Assembly: GCF_001713395.1 (NCBI RefSeq)
Contig: NZ_CP016450.1
Location: 3,898,501 to 3,962,500, forward strand
Source: Sinorhizobium sp. RAC02
Lineage (GTDB): Bacteria; Pseudomonadota; Alphaproteobacteria; Rhizobiales; Rhizobiaceae
Length of the DNA stretch: 64,000 bases
Reading direction: 5' to 3'
A model generated the notes under the pieces. That model did not search any database. It worked only from the letters and a program-made list of their open reading frames with translations, and was not told where the DNA came from. Positions within the stretch are counted from its first letter, which is position 1. The number at the start of each line of letters is the position of its first letter. Shown here piece after piece: positions 45,973 to 53,678 of this stretch. The translations under genes were made by a program, and so were the position numbers.

Positions 45973-46608
45973 TCAGTTCGCTGCGCGACGATAGAAGGCG
46001 AGCGATCCCGCAAGTGCCAGGAGCGCGCCACCGCAGATGCGGTCGAGCCAGGCGGCTCCCGATGTCTTGAGAACGCGCACGGCCTGAGTGCCGAGGCCGG
46101 CATAGCCGACCATCACCATGAAATCGATAGCCGCGAAGACGAGGGCGAGCAGCATGTATTGCTGCGCCTGGGGCGCTGAGGGATCGATGAACTGGGGCAG
46201 GAAGGCGGAGAAGAACAGATAGCCTTTCGGATTGGTGACGGCGACGAGGAAGCTTTTCGTGAAGATGGCTTTCGCTGTCGTTCGACCGGCTGACTGCGCA
46301 TCGTCGAGTGCCCGGCCGATCGAGCCGGTGGAGCGCAGCATCTGTATGCCGAGGAAGGCGAGATAAGCGGCACCCAGCCATTTCACGACGGAGAACCAGA
46401 ACTCGGATGCCGCGAGCAGCGCGCCCAATCCGAGCGCCACCGCGCCGATCAGCACGAAATCGGACAGCACGGCGCCGATCATGCCGGGCAGGGCGCGGCG
46501 CATGCCGTAGCGCGAGCCGTTGGTGAGCGCGAGCAGGACCGTCGGGCCTGGCGTGGCAATACCGATGAAGGCGACCGCGGCAAAGGCGAGAAGGGTAACG
46601 GATGTCAT
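45973..46608 (-). CDS. LysE/RhtB-family amino acid exporter
   Basis: 211 residues with six hydrophobic helices. The family motif is FIGIATPGPTVLLALTNGSRYG (about 13-34), and TNPKGYLFFSAFLPQFID sits in the middle. Members export amino acids or homoserine lactones; the substrate is not known. GGAGG precedes the ATG at 46608. The stretch upstream (46609-46846) holds no recognised signal. Confidence 0.92.
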   Translation of the reverse strand: MTSVTLLAFAAVAFIGIATPGPTVLLALTNGSRYGMRRALPGMIGAVLSDFVLIGAVALGLGALLAASEFWFSVVKWLGAAYLAFLGIQMLRSTGSIGRALDDAQSAGRTTAKAIFTKSFLVAVTNPKGYLFFSAFLPQFIDPSAPQAQQYMLLALVFAAIDFMVMVGYAGLGTQAVRVLKTSGAAWLDRICGGALLALAGSLAFYRRAAN

Positions 46609-46846
46609 GATGGGGCCTCCTGCTCCGATTGCTCCCATGCTTCCGTCACCGATGCAAGACGTCCGAAATTGACAGAAAGCGGATAAAGCCCTATGTGCGG
46701 GGCAAGGGTGAGAGCCCCTGCCGTCCGCGAGCGCAAGCTTTGGTGAAGTCTCTCTCAGAACAATCGGTCTTCCAGCATCATGCATGCGAACCGGTGGCAA
46801 TGCGGGCTCCCTCCGAAATGACGCATGCAGACACTGGAGATCCGAC

Positions 46847-47293
46847 ATGCGTCCATCCCCGACGCCCCTGCCATCCCTTGACGCCCTGAAAGACCAGGCG
46901 AAGCGGCTGCGTGCCCGTTTTGCCGAGGACGGCCAGGCCATTGCCCATTCCCGCGCGCTCGAACTCATCGCCGCGCAATACGGTTATCGCGACTGGAACA
47001 CCTTGCACGCGATCGTCGGCAACCGGCCGCCGTTCAATCCGTGGATGCTCGGCTCGCGCGTGCGCGGCCACTATCTCGGCCAGCCCTTCGATGCCGAAGT
47101 GCTCGGTGTGCATGCGCTGACGAGCCAGCCCGGCCGCTACCGCATGACGCTGCATTTCGACGAGCCGGTGGATGTGGTGACCTTCGACAGTTTTTCGGCT
47201 TTTCGCCAGCGGGTGAACTGCACCGTCGACGAGACGGGGCGGACGGCCGCGAAAACCTCGAACGGGCGGCCACATCTCGAACTGGAATGGTAG
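46847..47293 (+). CDS. Small glyoxalase-superfamily-like protein of unknown function
   Basis: 148 residues from the ATG at 46847, which follows GGAGAT. The N-terminal 60 residues (LDALKDQAKRLRARFAEDGQ, HSRALELIAAQYGYRDWNTLHA) are typical of a family common in Proteobacteria and labelled glyoxalase-superfamily protein. The middle has paired beta strands (RGHYLGQPFDAEVLGVHAL). No catalytic metal set is clear, so the enzymatic role is doubtful. Its end lies 3 bases from the convergent outer-membrane gene. Confidence 0.72.
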   Translation: MRPSPTPLPSLDALKDQAKRLRARFAEDGQAIAHSRALELIAAQYGYRDWNTLHAIVGNRPPFNPWMLGSRVRGHYLGQPFDAEVLGVHALTSQPGRYRMTLHFDEPVDVVTFDSFSAFRQRVNCTVDETGRTAAKTSNGRPHLELEW

Positions 47294-47296
47294 GTA

Positions 47297-48463
47297 TCAG
47301 AACGAGCCGGACAGCCGCGCCGCAAGGCCGTCGACCTCGAAGTCGGCGGCCTTGTCGGTCTCGCGGCGGATGAGGCGGCTGTATTCCAGCGCCGCCGTCG
47401 CGCCCTTGGCGAAGGTGTAGGTGAGGCTCGCCGAGAGCGATTTCGTGCGTGTGCGATAGTCGAAGTAGAGCCAGTCGCTATAGGCCTGCTCGAAGGCGAG
47501 GCCGAATTTCAGCTTTTCCGTCAGCGCCTTTTCCAGCGAAAGGCCAACCGTGCGCACATCTTCGCCGAGTGAATCGTCCACATCGGCGAGCTGGATGTCG
47601 CGCGTGAGCTTTGCCTTCAGGACCGTCTTCTTCGAAACCTGCCATGCCGCTTCGCCTTTCAGGAAGGGGCGGGCGCGCTCGACCGTCTTGCCGAGATAGG
47701 GACTGAACACGCCGACGATACCGGCCTCCGCCATCACGGTGATACCGTTCTTGAAGGCGCGGCCATAGGCGAGCGAGCCGCGCAGCGTTTCGGCCGGGAA
47801 TTGCCCGAAGGTCTTCTGTTCCCACCGGTCGATGTGGTTCGTCCGGTATTGCACGGTGACACCGACCTCGCCGCCCAGCAGCGGGCGAATGTGACCGCCG
47901 CTCACCTCGTAGAGCGTATTGCCGGCTTCGAGCTGCGTGGGCCGCAATCCACGGAGCGTGAAATGGGCCTTGCCCCGGTTGAGATTGGAGACCGCGGCGG
48001 TGACATGGTTCTTGCCACCCCAGCGTTCATCCGTCAGGCCTACGCTGGTGGCGGCCGCGATGTCGGCCTTGCGGTAGCCGATCAGCAGTCCGGGCAGGGA
48101 CAGAAAGATATCGCCGGATCGCCGGTATTCGAGACCGCCTTTGAGTGTCAGCTTCATGGTCTTGCTAAGATCGTGGGTATAGCCGATTTCTCCGCCGAGC
48201 GTTCGCTGGTCGGCAAAGTCGTATTTCGGCACACGCCGGACGCTTGTGGTCAGTCCGTAGGCGAAATGGGAGTCTTCGAGGTCGAGACTGCCCCGCAAGC
48301 CGAGCTTCGCCTCGCCGAAAGCAGCGGGAAGGGCGGTCGGGTCCTGAAAAATGTTCGACGTCCAACCACCGCCGGTGCTGTAATCAACGGTTGAATCTGC
48401 AAAAGACGGGTTGCATCCGGCAAGCATCAGAGCCACGAAGATGGGGCCGCGAGGAGAGTGCAT
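47297..48463 (-). CDS. Outer-membrane beta-barrel protein of unknown function
   Basis: 388 residues. A short signal sequence contains VALMLAGC, which matches a lipobox; alternatively cleavage is after NPSFA. The rest consists of repeated amphipathic strands ending in aromatic residues (TMKLTLKGGLEYRRSGD, GITVMAEAGIVGVFSPYLG, KSLSASLTYTFAKGATAALEYSRLI) and finishes with LAARLSGSF, the terminal Phe of barrel proteins. I do not recognise a named family. It is divergent from the tetrapeptide-repeat secreted protein, with 248 bases between, so the two may act together. AGGAACGGA precedes the ATG. Confidence 0.7.
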   Translation of the reverse strand: MHSPRGPIFVALMLAGCNPSFADSTVDYSTGGGWTSNIFQDPTALPAAFGEAKLGLRGSLDLEDSHFAYGLTTSVRRVPKYDFADQRTLGGEIGYTHDLSKTMKLTLKGGLEYRRSGDIFLSLPGLLIGYRKADIAAATSVGLTDERWGGKNHVTAAVSNLNRGKAHFTLRGLRPTQLEAGNTLYEVSGGHIRPLLGGEVGVTVQYRTNHIDRWEQKTFGQFPAETLRGSLAYGRAFKNGITVMAEAGIVGVFSPYLGKTVERARPFLKGEAAWQVSKKTVLKAKLTRDIQLADVDDSLGEDVRTVGLSLEKALTEKLKFGLAFEQAYSDWLYFDYRTRTKSLSASLTYTFAKGATAALEYSRLIRRETDKAADFEVDGLAARLSGSF

Positions 48464-48672
48464 CGGATTCCGTTCCTGTCCGTTCTTGGAACAGAATCTT
48501 AGGGTTGCAGGGTTAAAAATTCCCTCAATGGTTGATGTTCGCGCAGCATTCGCAGAATAATTCACTATAGGTTGTATGCGGTTGGCGATCGTTAAACTTG
48601 TCTATGTTATGGTTAACTCTTTGCTATGACTGCCAAATCCGGTTGAGTTAATCGGTACTTATATTACCTTCA

Positions 48673-48697
48673 GTTGCGTACCGAGGAGGTACACAAC
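48673..48697 (+). promoter_or_regulatory. Leader hairpin exposing GAGGA before the repeat-protein gene
   Basis: GTTG-C-GTACC and GGTAC-A-CAAC pair around the loop GAGGA, immediately upstream of the true ribosome site AAGGAG (48700-48705). A loop-exposed GGA plus a second GGA in the ribosome site is the layout of CsrA/RsmA targets. Whether this organism has such a regulator is not visible here. Confidence 0.4.
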
Positions 48698-48711
48698 CGA
48701 AGGAGAGAGAC

Positions 48712-49011
48712 ATGAACAAGGCTCGCATCATCGCCGTCGCAACCATCCTCGCATTCGCCGGTACCAGCCAGGCATCCGCTGGTGGCCTTCTCGGCCTCGG
48801 CATTCTCGGCGGCAACAAGACCGGCGGCATCGTCATCGCCCCGAGCGTCGGTGTCGGCGTCGGTAACATCCTCAGCGACAATGACGGCAACAACATCCTG
48901 AACGGCGTTCTGAACAACACCCTCAATGGCACGCTGTCCGGCATCCTGAACGGCAATACGCTCGGCATCCTCGGCGGCAGCGACTGCGGCTGCAAGAAGC
49001 GCAAACACTGA
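48712..49011 (+). CDS. Small secreted protein with LxGx tetrapeptide repeats
   Basis: 99 residues. The signal peptide (about 1-23, ending SQASA) gives a mature chain of about 75 residues. After a Gly-rich start (GGLLGLGILGG), residues about 60-85 read LNGV, LNNT, LNGT, LSGI, LNGN, five tandem four-residue units with Leu and Asn/Gly in register. The C-terminus is CGCKKRKH. Such a pattern suggests a short beta-helical or amyloid-like fold, perhaps on the cell surface. I do not recognise a family. AAGGAG precedes the ATG, and a strong hairpin follows. Confidence 0.75.
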   Translation: MNKARIIAVATILAFAGTSQASAGGLLGLGILGGNKTGGIVIAPSVGVGVGNILSDNDGNNILNGVLNNTLNGTLSGILNGNTLGILGGSDCGCKKRKH

Positions 49012-49043
49012 CCGCACCATCCCCGCCCATGCGGTCTGTCGGG

Positions 49044-49072
49044 AGCCCGGGAGAGCTTCGCTCTCCCGGGCT
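49044..49072 (+). terminator. Terminator after the repeat-protein gene
   Basis: AGCCCGGGAGAGC-TTC-GCTCTCCCGGGCT is a perfect 13-bp stem; TTCGGCATTTT follows. It starts 32 bases after the stop. Confidence 0.8.
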
Positions 49073-49132
49073 TTCGGCATTTTGGATTTCCACTGTCAGG
49101 GCACGAAAGCCGTTCTGCGCTCTAAAGCAAAA

Positions 49133-49155
49133 AAGCCCGCGATTATCTCGCGGGC
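49133..49155 (-). terminator. Terminator of the transhydrogenase operon
   Basis: On the minus strand GCCCGCGA-GATAA-TCGCGGGC is followed by TTTTTTGC, 25 bases after the pntB stop, a clear intrinsic terminator. Confidence 0.88.
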
Positions 49156-49179
49156 TTCTTCATTTCATGCGTTTGCCGA

Positions 49180-50580
49180 TCAGTGGTTCATCGCCTTGAC
49201 GATGTCGTCGGTCATCTTTTTGGCGTCGCCGAGCAGCATCATCGTGCCGTCCTTGTAGAACAGCGTGTTGTCGATGCCGGCATAGCCGGAGCCGAGCGAG
49301 CGCTTGACGAAGAGGCAGGTCTTGGCCTTGTCGACATCGAGGATCGGCATGCCGTAGATCGGCGAGGACTTGTCGTCGCGCGCGGCCGGGTTCGTCACGT
49401 CGTTGGCGCCGATGACATAGGCGACGTCCGCCTGGGCGAACTCCGAGTTGATGTCTTCCAGTTCGAAGACCTCGTCATAGGGCACGTTCGCTTCGGCGAG
49501 CAGCACGTTCATATGACCGGGCATACGGCCCGCGACCGGATGGATCGCGTATTTCACCTCGACGCCGGCCTTCTTCAGCGCGTCGGCGAGTTCGCGTACC
49601 GCATGCTGCGCCTGTGCGACTGCCATGCCGTAGCCGGGCACGATGATGACCTTGGAGGCATTCGCCATCAGGAAGGCCGCATCGTCGGCCGAACCCTGCT
49701 TGACCGTGCGCTGCACGCCGTCGTCACTCGCTGCCGCCCCGCTATCGCCGCCGAAGCCGCCGAGGATGACCGAGATGAACGAGCGATTCATGCCCTTGCA
49801 CATGATGTAGGACAGGATCGCACCCGACGAGCCCACGAGGGCACCGGTGATGATCAGCGCAAGGTTGCCGAGCGTGAAGCCGATGCCGGCCGCGGCCCAG
49901 CCCGAATAGGAGTTGAGCATCGACACGACGACGGGCATGTCCGCGCCGCCGATCGGTACGATCAGCAGCACGCCGAGTGCCAGCGCGAGGATGACGATCA
50001 GCCAGAAATCGAAGTGGCTTTCCGACAGCGTCAGGCCGACGATGAAGAAGATGACCGCGGCGAGCAGCACAATGTTGATGACGTGCCGATAGGGCAGCAT
50101 GATCGACTTGCCGGACATGCGGCCGTCGAGCTTCAGGAAGGCGATGATCGAGCCGGTGAAGGTGATCGCGCCGATCGCGGCACCGAGCGCCATTTCGACG
50201 AGCGCCTGGCCATGGATTTCGCCGACCTGGCCGAGGCCGAAGGAGACCGGAGAATAGAGCGCTGCGGCCGCCACCAGCACGGCGGCAAGGCCGACCAGCG
50301 AGTGGAAGCCGGCGACGAGTTGCGGCATCGAGGTCATCGGGATGGAGCGGGCGATATAGGCGCCTGCACCGCCGCCGATGGCAAGGCCGAGCACGATGAG
50401 CACGAGGCCGCCGAAGGATGGCGTCGCGAGCAGCAGCGTCGTGCCGATGGCGATGCCCATGCCGATCATGCCGAGCGTGTTGCCACGGCGGCTGGTCGTC
50501 GGATGCGACAGGCCGCGCAGTGCCATGATGAACAGCACGCCGGAGACGAGATAGAGGAAGGCTGCGAAATTCTCAGACAT
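49180..50580 (-). CDS. pntB: Proton-translocating NAD(P) transhydrogenase subunit beta
   Basis: 466 residues, standard length. The N-terminal half is the membrane domain with about nine helices (proton channel). The C-terminal 180 residues are the NADP(H)-binding domain III, with VIIVPGYGMAVAQAQHAV, YAIHPVAGRMPGHMNVLLAEA and VIGANDVTNPAA. With PntAA and PntAB it uses the proton gradient to reduce NADP with NADH. It is the last gene of the operon, 9 bases after pntAB. Confidence 0.97.
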   Translation of the reverse strand: MSENFAAFLYLVSGVLFIMALRGLSHPTTSRRGNTLGMIGMGIAIGTTLLLATPSFGGLVLIVLGLAIGGGAGAYIARSIPMTSMPQLVAGFHSLVGLAAVLVAAAALYSPVSFGLGQVGEIHGQALVEMALGAAIGAITFTGSIIAFLKLDGRMSGKSIMLPYRHVINIVLLAAVIFFIVGLTLSESHFDFWLIVILALALGVLLIVPIGGADMPVVVSMLNSYSGWAAAGIGFTLGNLALIITGALVGSSGAILSYIMCKGMNRSFISVILGGFGGDSGAAASDDGVQRTVKQGSADDAAFLMANASKVIIVPGYGMAVAQAQHAVRELADALKKAGVEVKYAIHPVAGRMPGHMNVLLAEANVPYDEVFELEDINSEFAQADVAYVIGANDVTNPAARDDKSSPIYGMPILDVDKAKTCLFVKRSLGSGYAGIDNTLFYKDGTMMLLGDAKKMTDDIVKAMNH

Positions 50581-50589
50581 CGGCCAGCC

Positions 50590-51000
50590 TCACTTCTCTT
50601 TTTTCTTGTACATCGCCAGCATGCGCTGGGTGACGAGGAAGCCGCCAAAGATGTTGACGGAGGCGAGGATCAGCGCGACGAAGCCGAAGCCGGTCGCGAT
50701 ACCCGAGAGCGAGATGCCGACGGCGAGCAGTGCGCCGACGACGATGACCGAGGAGATCGCGTTGGTGACGGCCATCAGCGGCGTGTGCAGCGCCGGCGTC
50801 ACCGACCAGACGACATAATAGCCGACGAAGATCGACAGCACGAAGATTGCCAGGCGGAAGACGAAGGGGTCGATTGCCCCGCCGGAAACGCCGTGCGCCG
50901 CAACAGCAGCCGCATCAGGCACATATTCGGAGGCCGTGCGCACGGCTTCCACGGCGCGCTCAAGCTCGATGATGGCCTTGTCCAGAAGTTCGTTCGCCAT
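50590..51000 (-). CDS. pntAB: NAD(P) transhydrogenase subunit alpha 2 (membrane part)
   Basis: 136 residues with about four hydrophobic helices (FVFRLAIFVLSIFVGYYVVWSVTPALHTPLMAV; VVGALLAVGISLSGI). This is the split membrane portion of the alpha subunit found in alphaproteobacteria. The ATG at 51000 overlaps the stop of pntAA by one base (TGATG); a GTG just before it (51003) is less likely. Confidence 0.94.
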   Translation of the reverse strand: MANELLDKAIIELERAVEAVRTASEYVPDAAAVAAHGVSGGAIDPFVFRLAIFVLSIFVGYYVVWSVTPALHTPLMAVTNAISSVIVVGALLAVGISLSGIATGFGFVALILASVNIFGGFLVTQRMLAMYKKKEK

Positions 51001-52157
51001 CACTTGGCCTCCCCTAGCTGTACGGCAGCGCTGCCGAAGTTCGGATGCACCACGGAACCGCCATGGGTCAGCATCGTTGCCTTGACGAGTTCGTCCTCGA
51101 CATTGACCGAAACCGACTTGTTTTCCTTGTCGACCATGGTCTCGAGGAAGGTCAGCAGGTTCTTGGCATAGAGCGCGGAGGCGGAGGCGGCGATGCGGCC
51201 CGGCACGTTGAGATAGCCGATAACCTTGACGCCCTCGACTTCGGCGACCTTGCCGGCCTCGGAGCCCTCGATATTGCCGCCGCGTTCAACCGCGAGGTCG
51301 ACGACGACGGAGCCGTTGCGCATGGCGGCCAGCATCTGGCGCGTCACGAGACGCGGTGCCGGGCGGCCGGGAATGAGCGCGGTGGTGATGACCATGTCCT
51401 GCTTGGCGATATGCTCAGCCACGAGTGCCGCCTGCTTCGCCTGATATTCCTTGGACATTTCCTTGGCGTAGCCGCCCGCGGTTTCGGCGGCCTTGAACTC
51501 ATCATCCTCGACGGCGATGAATTTTGCGCCGAGCGAAGCGACCTGTTCCTTGGCGGCGGGACGAACGTCCGTCGCGGACACGGCTGCACCGAGACGGCGT
51601 GCCGTCGCGATTGCCTGAAGACCGGCAACGCCGGCACCCATGACAAAAACCTTGGCGGCCGGAACGGTGCCGGCGGCGGTCATCATCATCGGCATGGCGC
51701 GGTCGAATTCGTGGGCCGCGTCGATCACCGCCTGGTAGCCGGCAAGGTTTGCCTGCGATGAGAGAATGTCCATCGACTGGGCGCGCGTGATGCGCGGCAT
51801 CAGTTCCATGGCAAAGGCGGAAAGCCCGGCATTGGCCATTTCGGCGATCGCCGCCTCATTGCCATAGGGATCCATGGTGGCGATGACGATGGCGCCGGAT
51901 TTGTAGGTGGCGATCTCGGCCGAGGTCGGCCGGCGCACCTTCAGGACGACGTCCGCAGACTTCGCCTCGTCCGGACCGACGATGCGGGCACCGACCGCTT
52001 CGTAATCCGCATCCAGGATACGCGACTTGAGACCTGCGCCGGCTTCCACCAGCACATCTAGCCCCAGGCCTTTCAATTTCTTGACAGTTTCCACGGAACC
52101 CGCAACGCGGCCCTCCGCCGCGTCGCTTTCCCGCGACACAAAAATACACTGACTCAA
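51000..52157 (-). CDS. pntAA: NAD(P) transhydrogenase subunit alpha 1 (NAD-binding part)
   Basis: 385 residues when read from a TTG at 52157 that follows GGGAGGACC. This gives the family-typical N-terminus SQCIFVSRESDAAEGRVAGS. The NAD-binding domain I is clear from VMGAGVAGLQAIATARRLGA, VPAAKVFVM and RPAPRLVTRQMLAAMRNGSVVVDLAVERGGN. The subunit sits on the cytoplasmic face and hands hydride to PntB. No ATG gives a comparable N-terminus, so an unusual TTG start is proposed. Confidence 0.93.
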   Translation of the reverse strand: MSQCIFVSRESDAAEGRVAGSVETVKKLKGLGLDVLVEAGAGLKSRILDADYEAVGARIVGPDEAKSADVVLKVRRPTSAEIATYKSGAIVIATMDPYGNEAAIAEMANAGLSAFAMELMPRITRAQSMDILSSQANLAGYQAVIDAAHEFDRAMPMMMTAAGTVPAAKVFVMGAGVAGLQAIATARRLGAAVSATDVRPAAKEQVASLGAKFIAVEDDEFKAAETAGGYAKEMSKEYQAKQAALVAEHIAKQDMVITTALIPGRPAPRLVTRQMLAAMRNGSVVVDLAVERGGNIEGSEAGKVAEVEGVKVIGYLNVPGRIAASASALYAKNLLTFLETMVDKENKSVSVNVEDELVKATMLTHGGSVVHPNFGSAAVQLGEAK

Positions 52158-52241
52158 ACCGTGGTCCTCCCCCCGAGACTGGCCGTGTTGAATCACGACG
52201 CCGGATGGCACCGTGACAAACCGCAAATGCGGCTGTTTAGA

Positions 52242-52466
52242 TCAACGCAGCAGAATGAAGCCGGCGACGTTGAGAATGATGAAGAGCAGAAGTGCGCTGA
52301 AGAAGCCGGCGCTGGTGAAGAAACCGGCGGCCATGGCGACCAGCAGGGCGACGCAGAACAGCGTGCCGAACTTGGCTGCATTGATGAAGAAATTGTAGGT
52401 CTTCTCGTGCTCGGGATAATCCATCGGAGCGCCCATTTCGACCGGTCCGGAATGATGTTCAGCCAT
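52242..52466 (-). CDS. aa3-type cytochrome c oxidase subunit IV
   Basis: 74 residues: a soluble N-terminus with HHSG and MDYPEHEKTYNFFI, the conserved motif of bacterial subunit IV, then two hydrophobic stretches (FCVALLVAMAAGFFTSAGFFSALLLFIILNVAG read in two parts). It is a small accessory subunit of the aa3 oxidase in the inner membrane. The ATG at 52466 follows GGAGAAGG. It lies 84 bases upstream of pntAA on the same strand and may be co-transcribed. Confidence 0.9.
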   Translation of the reverse strand: MAEHHSGPVEMGAPMDYPEHEKTYNFFINAAKFGTLFCVALLVAMAAGFFTSAGFFSALLLFIILNVAGFILLR

Positions 52467-52720
52467 AGTCACCTTCTCCTAAGCAGCCACACCCGCCAGA
52501 CAGAAAAGCTCCACCCGATGAGTGCCTAAAACACGCCGGAACCAAAGCATCCCGGCTTTTCCCCCTTGCGCGGCAAGCGCGCGGTCTTCAGGCCATACAC
52601 AATGGATCGGCAAAGCGCAACGGCAAGGCGGGGGGTGCCGATGCACCTGTATCGTTTCCGAAACAGATCGAGCCGGTTTCGCAAGAAACCGGCCCGCCAT
52701 GTGACATCAAAACGCAGGTC

Positions 52721-53494
52721 TCATCCGGCGAAGGCATTGCCGGAAAGCTGGATCCGGCCATCACCGAAATGGGCGCGACGGGCCGTCGGGCGCACCGTCA
52801 GCGGGCTGAACGTCAGGTCCTCGCCGCGGGCGAACATCATGCGGCGCTCGTAGGGTTCCGACTTGAAGAACGGGAAGCGCTGGTAGAGCGAGGGCAGCGT
52901 CTCCTTGACGTTGGTCGCCAGCAGCATCAGGTCGATGATGAACTTGCCGTGGTTGCTCTTCGGCGAGGCGACGAAGTCGGCATCGAAGACGCGCTTGTAA
53001 AAGGCCGAATGGGCCGGCTTGACCATCTGCAGGCAGCGATCCGCCTGGAAATAATCCGTCGCCATCGTGGCGATGCGCAGCGTCAGATAGGGGATCGCCG
53101 GCATCTCCCGCCAGATTTCCGGATCGGCGGCAAGGCGCACGGGATCGATCAGCGAGAGGCCTGCATCGAGGAAGGCATTGATTTCGTCCGGGAAAACCTT
53201 GCCCGACGAGGTGACGCGATGGTCCGGCGTCACATGATGCAAGCGCACCGTCGAGATCAGCCGCTCTTCATAGTAGATGCCGAAGACATAGGCCTGGCTG
53301 TCGAAATCGGAGTCATCGATCAGCACCGCCTGTTCGTCGAGATGCATGACGGCGCCGGCCTTGTAGGCCTTGTAGCGGATGCGAGCGACGTCTTCCATGT
53401 CCTCGCCCGTCTCGACCCGGCGGTATTCGATCCTGTCGAGCAGTCCCAGAAGCTTGTCCGAAAAGCGATTGGTCGCCGTCTCCACGCTGGCCAT
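52721..53494 (-). CDS. N-acyltransferase of the FeeM/autoinducer-synthase-like fold
   Basis: 257 residues from the ATG at 53494. The GNAT-like core VARIRYKAYKAGAVMHLDEQAV, SQAYVFGIYYEERLISTVRLHH and AIPYLTLRIATMATDYFQADRC resembles FeeM-type N-acyl amino acid synthases, relatives of acyl-homoserine-lactone synthases that use acyl-ACP. The acceptor is unknown. The start 30 codons upstream (53584) lies right beside a CtrA-type box and is probably in the untranslated leader. No LuxR-type gene is near. Confidence 0.75.
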   Translation of the reverse strand: MASVETATNRFSDKLLGLLDRIEYRRVETGEDMEDVARIRYKAYKAGAVMHLDEQAVLIDDSDFDSQAYVFGIYYEERLISTVRLHHVTPDHRVTSSGKVFPDEINAFLDAGLSLIDPVRLAADPEIWREMPAIPYLTLRIATMATDYFQADRCLQMVKPAHSAFYKRVFDADFVASPKSNHGKFIIDLMLLATNVKETLPSLYQRFPFFKSEPYERRMMFARGEDLTFSPLTVRPTARRAHFGDGRIQLSGNAFAG

Positions 53495-53593
53495 TGTCCC
53501 CGTATCCCCGATTGAAAAAGCCGCAGCCACCGCGCTGCTATGCTTAACAATCTCCGATATAAGACAATTTGTGTAAAATACCATTCGTTAACC

Positions 53594-53609
53594 TTAATGA
53601 GTGGTTAAC
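53594..53609. promoter_or_regulatory. CtrA-type box upstream of the acyltransferase
   Basis: TTAA-TGAGTGG-TTAAC is a perfect match to the CtrA consensus TTAA-N7-TTAAC. It is embedded in a larger palindrome, CGTTAACC (53586-53593) and GGTTAACG (53603-53610). The box lies 100 bases before the ATG at 53494 and 70 bases from the end of the next gene. Confidence 0.7.
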
Positions 53610-53678
53610 GCTAAATTTGAAGAAGCTGATACACGGTATCGAATTTATACGATCCGTTGAAAAGTCAGGGGAGGGTTT

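Noticed and set aside
49183..51171. 662-codon open frame on the plus strand over pntB and pntAB
   Set aside because: Antisense shadow; the translated protein is a run of charged residues without a fold.
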